Assembly: GCA_023440825.1 (NCBI GenBank)
Contig: JAEXRL010000009.1
Coordinates: forward strand, 248,001 to 312,000
Length of the DNA: 64,000 bases
From: Pseudomonadota bacterium
Lineage (GTDB): Bacteria; Pseudomonadota; Gammaproteobacteria; Burkholderiales; Burkholderiaceae_B
Direction: 5' to 3'
Shown here in pieces: positions 51,036 to 59,654 of this stretch. The notes below the pieces were generated by a model. The model had not been told where the DNA came from, made no database searches, and saw nothing but the letters and a program-made list of their open reading frames with translations. Positions within the stretch are counted from its first letter, which is position 1. Each line of letters starts with the position of its first letter. The position numbers and the translations under genes were made by a program.

Positions 51036-52061
51036 ATGGCTCAAGCATTTGATGCGCTCAAACAGCAACTTGTAGAACAGCCCCGCACATGGCTAGTGAC
51101 GGGCTGTGCGGGCTTTATCGGCTCTAATCTTCTAGAGGCTTTACTGCTTTTGGATCAGCACGTTGTGGGTTTGGATAACTTTGCTACGGGGCATCAGCGT
51201 AATCTGGATGAGGTGCGTAGCCTGGTCGGCCCCGAATGCTGGAGCCGTTTTCGGTTTATAGAAGGTGACATACGTGATCTGGACACCTGCAAGCAAGCGG
51301 TGCAAGGTGTTAACTATGTCTTGCATCAAGCCGCCTTGGGGTCAGTGCCTCGTTCGCTGAACGACCCGGCCACCAGCAATGAGGTGAACATTAACGGTAC
51401 GCTCAACATGATGCTTGCAGCCCGTGACGCGGGTGTGGACGGCTTTGTGTATGCTGCCTCCAGTTCTACATATGGCGATCATCCAGCCTTGCCCAAGATC
51501 GAGGCAAATATCGGTAAACCCTTATCGCCTTATGCTGTAACCAAGTACGTAAACGAGCTGTATGCCGATGTATTTGCCAGAGCGTATGGGTTTGGTAGTG
51601 TGGGCTTGCGTTATTTCAACGTATTTGGACCACGTCAAGATCCTAATGGTGCTTACGCGGCGGTCATACCTAAATGGGTAGCGGCCATGATAGGGCAAGA
51701 AGCTGTGCAGATTAATGGTGATGGCGAAACAAGTCGCGACTTTTGCTTTGTCCAAAATGTGGTGCAGATCAATCTGCTGGCTGCGCTAAAGCAGCAGGCG
51801 GGTGTAGCAGAAGTGGTGAACGTAGCCGTTAACGATCGCACCTCTTTAAATCAGCTCTTTCAGTACCTGCAGCAAGCGCTCGCCAAAAATGGTGTGCACT
51901 ACGATCAGGCTCCTAAATATCTGGATTTTCGTCCTGGAGATGTGCGTCACTCGCAGGCTGATATCAGTAAAGCGCAAGGCCTCTATGGCTATGTACCCAC
52001 GCAAACGATCACGCAGGGACTGGCCTTGGCAATGCCTTGGTATATTCGGTTCTTAAGTTGA
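51036..52061 (+). CDS. tviC: UDP-GlcNAc/GlcNAcA C4-epimerase (TviC/WbpP type)
   Basis: 341 residues of the extended SDR superfamily. The NAD motif TGCAGFIGSN is at 22-31, the catalytic pair Y166-x3-K170 in SPYAVTKY, and the N-terminal extension QQLVEQPRTWLVTG is typical of WbpP and TviC. It interconverts UDP-GlcNAc (or GlcNAcA) and the galacto form. It overlaps the flippase gene by 4 bp. Confidence 0.92.
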   Translation: MAQAFDALKQQLVEQPRTWLVTGCAGFIGSNLLEALLLLDQHVVGLDNFATGHQRNLDEVRSLVGPECWSRFRFIEGDIRDLDTCKQAVQGVNYVLHQAALGSVPRSLNDPATSNEVNINGTLNMMLAARDAGVDGFVYAASSSTYGDHPALPKIEANIGKPLSPYAVTKYVNELYADVFARAYGFGSVGLRYFNVFGPRQDPNGAYAAVIPKWVAAMIGQEAVQINGDGETSRDFCFVQNVVQINLLAALKQQAGVAEVVNVAVNDRTSLNQLFQYLQQALAKNGVHYDQAPKYLDFRPGDVRHSQADISKAQGLYGYVPTQTITQGLALAMPWYIRFLS

Positions 52062-53425
52062 AACCTTCTCGTTTGAAACAGCGTCTGCAGGGCTTGCACC
52101 AAGACCACAGACGCATCGCCGCAGGCGCTTTTCGGGTAGCGTTTTTTTTGCTACTGGGTAAAGCGGCTGGGGCGCTCAAGGAAATGGCTGTTGCCTATCG
52201 CTACGGTGTCAGCGATACCGTGGATGCCTATCAGTTCACCATGGTGATGGCGAACTGGCTGCCCGTTACCTTGGTAGGAGCGTTATCGGTAGTACTGATT
52301 CCGGTGCTGGTGCATGCGCGTAAACAGCCGCAGGCGCAACGTCGCCTTTTTCTGGATCAGTTGCTGGCCTGGGCATTAAGTCTAGGCGGCCTATTCGCCT
52401 TACTGATTTATGCTGCCTGGCCCTGGGTGTTGCAAACAATGGGGCAAGGGCTTAATCCCCAGGTGCAGCAGATGAGTCAGGAGCTGCTATTCGCTTTTGC
52501 TCCGGCAGCGTTGCTAACAGTAGCTATTGGCATCAGTGCAGCGCGACTGCGTGCTCGAGAGCGGCATATCAATAGTTTGCTCGATAGTTTGCCGGCTATC
52601 ATGATTTTAATCATGGTGTTATTGGCCGGGGCGGCACCTGGCGTTGGTCCTTTACTATGGGGCACATTATCGGGCCTGTTTTTGCAGGCTTTGCTGTTAT
52701 TTATATTGGCTTGTCGTGCTGATCAATTGTGGCCTCGACCACGTTTTGGGCTTAGTGCAGAGCAATGGCCTGCCTTATTAAAGGCGGCTAGCGTCATGTT
52801 AATCGGGCAGGTGGCCATGAGTTTTGTTGGGCCCATTGATCAGTATACGGCCGCCCAACTCGGAGGGAACGCCAATGCCACATTGGGGTATGCCAGCCGC
52901 TTAATTGCCGTAATTTTAGGTGTGGGGGCTGCCTCTGTCGGACGTGCGGCCTTACCTGTACTGGCTGATATACAAAGTCGGGGTGAACAGATTCGGGCGC
53001 GTGCCTTAGCCTTGAAGTGGTCCTTGCTGATGCTGTTGATCGGTACGGCAGTCATGGTGGTAGCTAATCTGCTGGCCCCATGGGGGGTTGCTCTGGTGTA
53101 TGAGCGCGGCGCATTTACACCAGAAAACACCCAGACTGTCTCAACTGTTTTGCGTTGGGGCATGGTGCAAATGCCATTTTATTTTGCCGTGTTAATTTTG
53201 GTGCAGTTACTGGCAAGCCAAAATCGTTATCGAGCCATGGCTGTAGTGGCTGTGCTCAATTTTGCTGTTAAGGCCTTGTTAAATCCAGTGCTAGCTGCTC
53301 GTATGGGGCCAGCGGGTATTATGGTCGCGACCAGCTGCATGTATGCTAGTTCGTTTTTGTGTTATTTTTTGTTGGCGTTCAAGCGTGTGCCAACTCCCGT
53401 ATCTACTCCACAGCAGGAAAATTAA
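52058..53425 (+). CDS. MVIN/MurJ-superfamily lipid-linked glycan flippase
   Basis: About 455 residues with 12-14 membrane helices. The start is uncertain; I use the TTG at 52058, which overlaps the preceding stop codon (TTGA), over a TTG at 52037. The GxLxxE-like KAAGALKEMAVAYRYGVSD and YERGAFTPENTQTVS segments are of the MVIN family that includes MurJ. As it lies in a glycan operon, it probably flips the finished lipid-linked glycan, taking the place usually held by Wzx. The essential MurJ is more often an orphan gene near ribosomal protein S20. Confidence 0.8.
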   Translation: MKPSRLKQRLQGLHQDHRRIAAGAFRVAFFLLLGKAAGALKEMAVAYRYGVSDTVDAYQFTMVMANWLPVTLVGALSVVLIPVLVHARKQPQAQRRLFLDQLLAWALSLGGLFALLIYAAWPWVLQTMGQGLNPQVQQMSQELLFAFAPAALLTVAIGISAARLRARERHINSLLDSLPAIMILIMVLLAGAAPGVGPLLWGTLSGLFLQALLLFILACRADQLWPRPRFGLSAEQWPALLKAASVMLIGQVAMSFVGPIDQYTAAQLGGNANATLGYASRLIAVILGVGAASVGRAALPVLADIQSRGEQIRARALALKWSLLMLLIGTAVMVVANLLAPWGVALVYERGAFTPENTQTVSTVLRWGMVQMPFYFAVLILVQLLASQNRYRAMAVVAVLNFAVKALLNPVLAARMGPAGIMVATSCMYASSFLCYFLLAFKRVPTPVSTPQQEN

Positions 53426-54559
53426 TTGCGTTCCTCATTACGCCCACATGTCATGATTGTTATCCATTCTTTAGCAGGCGGTGGCGCTGAGCGGGTTGCG
53501 CGCGACCTAAGCGCCGGCTGGCTAGAGCAGGGCTATCGGCTCAGTGTGGTGACTCAGGCTGGTACGGATCAGGACGCTTACGACTTAGCGCCCGGCGTAG
53601 AGCGTTATGTTTTGAATACTGCCGGCTCAAGCAAAGGACGTGTGCACGCACTGTGGAAGAATTGGCGGCGTGTGCGCTTATTGCGTGCCTTGATTAAAAA
53701 GCATAAGCCTGATGTGGTGTTGGGCATGATGACTACCTCGTCGGTGCTTAGCATTAACGCGGCACGCGGCTTGCCCTGTCAAGTGATTGCGACTGAGCAT
53801 ACCCATCCACCCTCACAGTCTTTATCGCCATTTTGGGTCAAGGCCAGACAAAAAAGCTATCCACTTGCACATCACGTTGTGGCCTTGACGCAAGGTACGG
53901 CTGACTGGTTGCAGGAGCACGTGCCGGGCTGTAAATTGGCGGTGATTCCCAATGCCGTGGTGTGGCCTTTGCCTAGTGCTGAGCCCCTGGTGCCAGTGCC
54001 GGAAAAACAGGGGCGATACCGCTTACTGGCCGTCGGTCGTTTGCATCCGGTCAAGGGCTTTGACGTTTTGTTGCAAGCATTCGCCACTTTATTGCACTAC
54101 TTCCCAGATTGGGACTTGGTGATAGTGGGTGAGGGCGAGTTACGTGCCCAGCTCGAGGCTCAGGTCCTAGACTTGAACCTGCAAGACCGTGTGAGCTTGC
54201 CTGGGCGTGTGGGCAATATGGCGGACTGGTACCTAGGTTCCGATCTGTATGTTTTAAGCTCGAAAATGGAAGGCTTGTCCAATAGCTTGCTGGAGGCGAT
54301 GGCGGCCGGCTTGCCCGCAGTGGCTTTCGATTGTGAGACGGGGCCGCGGGAAATCATACGGCCAGGCATTGATGGTGCTTTAGTTCAGCCGGTGTCGGAT
54401 GTGGAGGCGCTGGCGGCGCACTTGTCCGACTTCATGGCTCATGTTGATAAGCGTCATGCTTATGGCCAGCGTGCGGCCGATGTACGCGATCGTTTTTCAG
54501 CAACTCGAGTTTTCGCTTTGTGGCAGCAGTTGCTGGAACAGTGTCGTACGCGCCCGTAA
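53426..54559 (+). CDS. Glycosyltransferase family 4
   Basis: 377 residues, two Rossmann-like domains of the GT-B fold. The N-terminal GGGAERV is the acceptor-side glycine loop, and SKMEGLSNSLLEAMAAG holds the E-x7-E motif of the donor site. It adds a sugar to the lipid-linked glycan at the cytoplasmic face. The start is TTG at 53426, abutting the flippase stop, with CAGGAAA upstream; an ATG nine codons later is less likely as it lacks a ribosome site. The sugar transferred cannot be read. Confidence 0.9.
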   Translation: MRSSLRPHVMIVIHSLAGGGAERVARDLSAGWLEQGYRLSVVTQAGTDQDAYDLAPGVERYVLNTAGSSKGRVHALWKNWRRVRLLRALIKKHKPDVVLGMMTTSSVLSINAARGLPCQVIATEHTHPPSQSLSPFWVKARQKSYPLAHHVVALTQGTADWLQEHVPGCKLAVIPNAVVWPLPSAEPLVPVPEKQGRYRLLAVGRLHPVKGFDVLLQAFATLLHYFPDWDLVIVGEGELRAQLEAQVLDLNLQDRVSLPGRVGNMADWYLGSDLYVLSSKMEGLSNSLLEAMAAGLPAVAFDCETGPREIIRPGIDGALVQPVSDVEALAAHLSDFMAHVDKRHAYGQRAADVRDRFSATRVFALWQQLLEQCRTRP

Positions 54560-54603
54560 ACTAGAAATACTGCCAAAATTGAACTCAGCCAGGCGGAGGT
54601 CAT

Positions 54604-55734
54604 GTGAAAATATTATTTTTTGTTAGCTCGCTGAATGCAGGTGGGGCAGAGCGTGTAGCGGTGACCTTAGCGAATGCCTGGGGGCGTCGTGGTGATCAGG
54701 TGTGCCTAGTGCCAGCCTATAGCCAAGGCAGTGGCACCAGTTTTTATGATATTGATTCACGTGTTGAGCTGATCTGGTTAGCTCATCGTATGCGCCGTAG
54801 TTGGCTACCTGGCCCCTTGGCTAAAATGCGGGCGATGCAAGATTTGGTGCGTGAGAAACAGCCTGATCTGATTCTTTCTTTTCTGACTAATGTGAATGTG
54901 ACGGTTTTGCTTGCCCTGCGCCAGAGTGGTGTTCCCATTGTGGTCAGTGAACGCACGAATCCTGTATTCAGCTCTAGCGCAGGACGGGTGTTGAAGGCCT
55001 TGCGTAAGCGTTTGTACCCTTACGCTCAGGTGGTTACCCTGCAGACCGAGGCAAGTGTGCCCGCGTTTAAAGCAATGGTTCCGGGTATGCGCTCGGTGGC
55101 GGTAGTGCCCAATCCATTACCCCCTGAGCTGCTGCTACTGGAGCGAGAGCTTAAAGTGTCAGAAAGTCGTCACTGCACTTTAATTGCCATGGGGCGCATG
55201 GTGTATAGCAAACGTTTTGATGTATTGATACGCACATTTAGTCGTTTGGCTACCGAACATCCCGAGTGGCGGCTTTGTATCTACGGAGAAGGACCGTTGC
55301 GCACGAGCTTGCAGGCCCTAGTGCGACAGACTGGCATGCAGGATCGTATTAGCTTACCGGGTAAAACGACACAGCCTTGGCAAGAGCTAGGGCGAGCTCA
55401 AGCCTTTGTCATGACCTCCGAGGTGGAAGGCTTTCCTAACGTGTTGTTGGAGGCCATGGCTATGGGGCTGCCTTGCGTAACGGTAGATTGTCCTAGTGGG
55501 CCACGGGAAATGAGTGTGAATGGTCATGCGGCTCGTCTGGTCCCTCTGGGTGACGAAACTGCGTTACGGATGGCTCTGGACGAGGTGATGAGTGAGGGTG
55601 TATTACGTGATGCGCTGGGTAGGCGTGCTGCACAGACTGTGCGTGAGCAGTACGACTTACAAGGAATATTACAACGCTGGGACCAGGTGTTCAGTCTAGC
55701 CCGGGGTATGGAAGATCTTGGAGTGGGCTCATGA
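54604..55734 (+). CDS. Glycosyltransferase family 4
   Basis: 376 residues, GT-B fold. ILFFVSSLNAGGAERVAVTL is the N-terminal signature and SEVEGFPNVLLEAMAMG the E-x7-E donor motif. The start is GTG at 54604 after a strong GGCGGAGG. It overlaps the fused glycosyltransferase by 4 bp (ATGA). It resembles enzymes that act on N-acetylhexosamines, but I would not name the donor. Confidence 0.9.
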   Translation: MKILFFVSSLNAGGAERVAVTLANAWGRRGDQVCLVPAYSQGSGTSFYDIDSRVELIWLAHRMRRSWLPGPLAKMRAMQDLVREKQPDLILSFLTNVNVTVLLALRQSGVPIVVSERTNPVFSSSAGRVLKALRKRLYPYAQVVTLQTEASVPAFKAMVPGMRSVAVVPNPLPPELLLLERELKVSESRHCTLIAMGRMVYSKRFDVLIRTFSRLATEHPEWRLCIYGEGPLRTSLQALVRQTGMQDRISLPGKTTQPWQELGRAQAFVMTSEVEGFPNVLLEAMAMGLPCVTVDCPSGPREMSVNGHAARLVPLGDETALRMALDEVMSEGVLRDALGRRAAQTVREQYDLQGILQRWDQVFSLARGMEDLGVGS

Positions 55735-58103
55735 CAGAATCAGAGCAGCGAATAAAAACTATGCGAGTGGTACACATTATTTCAGGCCTGGGTCAAGGTG
55801 GAGCTGAAACGGTGCTATACAGATTAAGTACAGCGGCCGATCAGAGCACCGAACACATCGTCATTAGTCTGGGTGGCGCGGATGTGTTTGGGCCACGTCT
55901 GGAGCAGGCCGGTGTTAGCGTGTACTGCTTGAACATGAAATCGCCTTGGCGTTTTTTAAAAGGCCTGCGTAGCTTGGTTCAGCTTTTATCTGATCTACGC
56001 CCCGATGTGGTGCAGACTTGGATGTACAACTCGGACTTGATCGGCGGTATGGCGGCCAGGGTGGCGGGTATCCGAGCAGTGTCCTGGGGAATACGTAATT
56101 CGGGCGCAAATTTATATCAGGGCAGCCCCAAGGCCAGAGTCATTGCCTGGTTATGTGCACGCATCTCTCGTTTTGTGCCTAGCTTGATTATTTCGTGTGC
56201 AGAAAATGCAGCACGACGGCATAAGCAGTGGGGCTACCGCGCCGATATCATGACCGTCATTCCTAATGGATACGACTTAAGCCGCTGGCAATTGAACGCA
56301 TCGGTGCGCGATCAGATGCGAGCTCAGTTGGGTTGTCAGGCCGACACCCCTTTAGTGGGCAGTGTGGCGCGCTGGAATCCTCTCAAGGATCATGCCAACT
56401 TATTATCCGCTGTGGCGCGTAGTGTGCGTCAGCACCCTCAGCTACGTTGCGTGTTGATTGGTGAAGGAATGCACGAGCGCAATCCTGAGCTGATGCACCT
56501 TATCGAGTTACATCAGCTGGAGGAGCACGTGTTGTTGCTGGGAATGCGTGAAGATGTCCCTGCGCTGATGAATGCCTTGGACGTGCATGTGCTTTCCAGT
56601 TATGCCGAAGGCTTTCCGAATGTGGTCTGTGAGGCGATGGCTGTAGGCGTGTCATGCGTGGCCACTGATGTGGGCGATGCCGCGTTAATTGTCGGCAATG
56701 AAGGGTGGGTAGTGCCGCCACGCAACGCCGAGGCCCTCTCGGGTGCGATAAACAGTGCCATTTCAGAACTGGGTAGCGAAAGCTGGAAGCTGCGTCATAA
56801 ACATGCTCGTGAGCGGGTACAGCGCCTTTTTAGTTTGCAAAGCATGGTGCGCGCCTACGAGCAGGCTTGGCAAGCTTTATGTCAGCAATATCCCACACCA
56901 CCTTCTAAGCCAGGCAAACAACGCCCCCACGCCAATAGTTTGGCGGCGCATCAGCGCAGCGGCCAGGATTCTATATCCTCATCTAAGCGTTTACTGTTTT
57001 TGGTGAATAATCCGGCTTTTTTTTTATCGCATCGATTGCCTGTAGCCTTGGCGGCGCAGCAACAAGGGTATGAGGTCCATGTGGCCACTATGTCTGGCCC
57101 CAGCGTGCCTAAGGTGCTAGAGCATGGTTTTCATCATCACGTCGTGCCCATGACACGCAGCGGTAAAAACCCCCTTAAAGAAGCCCAGACCGTGTGGGCA
57201 ATTTATCGCTTATTTAAGCAGCTCCAGCCCGGCATAGTGCACGCAGTCACCATTAAGCCAGTGTTGTATGGGGGGATTGCGGCACGTTTGAGCAAGGTGC
57301 CTGGGTATCTTGCGGCGGTTTCAGGTTTGGGCTACATATTTATGCGACGCCAAGGCTTGGATCCTGTGCGTTTCTTGGCACTGCGCTTGTATAAACTGGC
57401 CTTAGGGCACCCGAACAGCAAAGTTATTTTTCAAAACACGGCGGATCGCGATGTCTTGCTGGAGGCAAACGTATTGCGAGCTGAGCAAGCGGTGCTGATA
57501 CGTGGCTCGGGAGTGGATCTGGAACGGTTTAGTCAGTTGCCCGAGCCGCCCGGCACGCCTGTGGCGGTGATGGCTAGCAGGCTGTTAGTGGATAAGGGCG
57601 TGCGTGAGTTTGTCGAGGCCGCTCGTTTAAGCCAAGAGCAAGGCAATGCCGTACGTTGGCAGCTTTTGGGAAGTCCTGACCCGGGCAATCCCGCCAGCAT
57701 AAGCTTGGATGAGCTGAACCATTGGCGTCAAAGTGGTGTGGTGGACTATAAGGGCGAACAAGACGATATAGCCCAAGCTTACGCCCAGGCGCATATTGTT
57801 GTTTTGCCCTCCTATCGTGAGGGCTTGCCTAAGTCCCTGATTGAAGCGGCGGCCTGTGGGCGAGCAGTAGTCACTACGGATGTGCCGGGTTGTCGCGATG
57901 CAATTGAGCCAGGGGTGACAGGTGTGTTGGTACCGGCTAGGGATGCACAGGCCTTGGCCCAAGCAGTACAGAATCTTGCGCAGCACGCAGAGCGTCGCCA
58001 AGAAATGGGGCGGGCAGGCCGAGAACTGGCCGAACAGCAGTTCGATATTCGTCAGGTGTGTGCAGCACATCTGCGCCTGTACCGTGAGCTAGGGGGAGTA
58101 TAG
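55731..58103 (+). CDS. Fused tandem glycosyltransferase (two GT4 domains)
   Basis: 790 residues containing two complete GT4 enzymes. The N-terminal unit (about 10-384) has GLGQGGAETVLYRL and SYAEGFPNVVCEAMAVG near 290. The C-terminal unit (about 418-790) starts RLLFLVNNPAFFLSHRLP and has SYREGLPKSLIEAAACG near 694. A Pro/Gln/Ser-rich linker (about 384-417) joins them. Both E-x7-E motifs are intact, so both may be active and add two sugars in turn. The start overlaps the preceding gene. No stop or frameshift lies in the linker, so this is a real fusion. Confidence 0.92.
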   Translation: MTESEQRIKTMRVVHIISGLGQGGAETVLYRLSTAADQSTEHIVISLGGADVFGPRLEQAGVSVYCLNMKSPWRFLKGLRSLVQLLSDLRPDVVQTWMYNSDLIGGMAARVAGIRAVSWGIRNSGANLYQGSPKARVIAWLCARISRFVPSLIISCAENAARRHKQWGYRADIMTVIPNGYDLSRWQLNASVRDQMRAQLGCQADTPLVGSVARWNPLKDHANLLSAVARSVRQHPQLRCVLIGEGMHERNPELMHLIELHQLEEHVLLLGMREDVPALMNALDVHVLSSYAEGFPNVVCEAMAVGVSCVATDVGDAALIVGNEGWVVPPRNAEALSGAINSAISELGSESWKLRHKHARERVQRLFSLQSMVRAYEQAWQALCQQYPTPPSKPGKQRPHANSLAAHQRSGQDSISSSKRLLFLVNNPAFFLSHRLPVALAAQQQGYEVHVATMSGPSVPKVLEHGFHHHVVPMTRSGKNPLKEAQTVWAIYRLFKQLQPGIVHAVTIKPVLYGGIAARLSKVPGYLAAVSGLGYIFMRRQGLDPVRFLALRLYKLALGHPNSKVIFQNTADRDVLLEANVLRAEQAVLIRGSGVDLERFSQLPEPPGTPVAVMASRLLVDKGVREFVEAARLSQEQGNAVRWQLLGSPDPGNPASISLDELNHWRQSGVVDYKGEQDDIAQAYAQAHIVVLPSYREGLPKSLIEAAACGRAVVTTDVPGCRDAIEPGVTGVLVPARDAQALAQAVQNLAQHAERRQEMGRAGRELAEQQFDIRQVCAAHLRLYRELGGV

Positions 58104-58135
58104 TACTACCCCCCGTTGCATGTGTCCGCACAAGC

Positions 58136-59524
58136 TCAAAAAGGCAGAACGGCATCCGGTTTCAGGGTCAGTAAGGCCTGACGGAACTCGTTCTGTATGG
58201 CGGCTAATGCAGCATCAGTTTGTGCCTCAAAGCGTAGTACGATAACGGGTGTGGTGTTGGAGGCTCGCGCCAAGCCAAAGCCTTGCGGGTACTCTGCCCG
58301 CACTCCATCAATCGTGTTCAGTTCAGTCGCACCAGGAAATTGAGCCTCTTGCTGTAGACGTTTGACTAGCTCATGAGCCTCACCTTCCGCGAGCTCTAGC
58401 TTAAGTTCGGGGGTAGAGATATCCTGTGGGAGACTCTCCAGCACGGCGCTAGGATTATCACTACGAGCCAGTATTTCGAGTAAGCGGGCGCCTGTGTAGA
58501 GTCCGTCATCAAAGCCAAACCAGCGTTCTTTAAAGAACACGTGACCACTCATTTCGCCAGCCAGAGGGGCGCCGGTTTCGGCGAGCTTGGCCTTAATCAG
58601 AGAGTGCCCGGTTTGCCACATCAGGGGTATGCCGCCTGCCGCAGCGATTTCCTTGGCAACGTGACGGCTGCACTTCACATCAAAAATGATGGTCGATCCT
58701 GGGTGGCGCTGAAGTATATCGCGCGCATATAGAATAAGCTGGCGATCAGGCCAGATTATTTGACCTGACTTGGTGACGACGCCTAGGCGGTCCGCATCAC
58801 CATCAAAGGCAAAGCCCAGCTCGCAGTCGCTGTTTTTGACATGCTCGATCAGGTCTTGCAGATTGGCGGGGTCAGCCGGGTCTGGGTGGTGATTGGGGAA
58901 GTCGCCATCGACCTTGCCGTAGAGCATATCCACCTCGCAGCCTAGCGCTGTAAAGAGTTGCTCCGCCACGACGCCACCCACACCGTTGCCCGTGTCCAGA
59001 GCAATCTTCATGGGTCGGGCCAAGTGTATGTGGGCACGAATATATTGTACGTAGTCCTCTAGCAAGGCCTGCTGCTGACGCTTGCCAGCGTGTGCCGCCG
59101 GACTGACGCCATCGAGCATGATGTGCTTGAGGGCCTGGATGTCGGCACCGTGCAAGGTTTTGCCGGCCATCATCATTTTAAAACCGTTGTAGTGGGAGGG
59201 GTTATGGCTACCAGTAATGGCCACGCCTGAACCCGTTTCCAGAGTATGGGCAGCGTAATACACCACGGGTGTGGGCACCATGCCCAGGTCTATGGTGTCG
59301 ATACCACCCGCATTAATACCGTCTTGCAAGGCGGTGGAAAGCTCCGGGCTGCTGTGGCGGCCATCGTAGCCTACTACTAGGGTGCGTACGTTCTGGGTGT
59401 GCGCGCTGTGCGCCAACGCTAAGCCCAAGCGGTAAGCGAAAGCAGTATTCAGTTGCTCAGGAACCGTGCCTCGTATATCGTAGGCCTTAAAGGCAGACTC
59501 AGCCAGAGTAAAGGGCGTAAGCAA
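58136..59524 (-). CDS. algC: Phosphomannomutase/phosphoglucomutase (AlgC type)
   Basis: 462 residues. The phosphoserine is S106 in ITGSHNPSHYNG, the metal loop FDGDADRLG is near 237, and the phosphate-binding C-terminus is RASNTTPVIVLRF. It interconverts hexose 1- and 6-phosphates for nucleotide-sugar supply. The start is TTG at 59524 after AAAGGATAC. It converges with the glycan operon, 32 bp after the fused glycosyltransferase, and supplies the same pathway. Confidence 0.93.
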   Translation of the reverse strand: MLTPFTLAESAFKAYDIRGTVPEQLNTAFAYRLGLALAHSAHTQNVRTLVVGYDGRHSSPELSTALQDGINAGGIDTIDLGMVPTPVVYYAAHTLETGSGVAITGSHNPSHYNGFKMMMAGKTLHGADIQALKHIMLDGVSPAAHAGKRQQQALLEDYVQYIRAHIHLARPMKIALDTGNGVGGVVAEQLFTALGCEVDMLYGKVDGDFPNHHPDPADPANLQDLIEHVKNSDCELGFAFDGDADRLGVVTKSGQIIWPDRQLILYARDILQRHPGSTIIFDVKCSRHVAKEIAAAGGIPLMWQTGHSLIKAKLAETGAPLAGEMSGHVFFKERWFGFDDGLYTGARLLEILARSDNPSAVLESLPQDISTPELKLELAEGEAHELVKRLQQEAQFPGATELNTIDGVRAEYPQGFGLARASNTTPVIVLRFEAQTDAALAAIQNEFRQALLTLKPDAVLPF

Positions 59525-59654
59525 AGTAGTATCCTTTTAAAGACGGTAGGTGGATGGCATTATCCCAAATAATACCCGCTTGTGCTGTGTCTGTTCTTTG
59601 TAAACGACTGAATTACAATAGTCATTCCTTTGTCACAATTTCGGAAAATAGAGT

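Noticed and set aside
52058..53425. The flippase as the essential peptidoglycan lipid II flippase MurJ
   Set aside because: Its family is the same, but it is embedded in a glycan operon with overlapping genes. A separate MurJ is expected elsewhere, so a glycan role is preferred.
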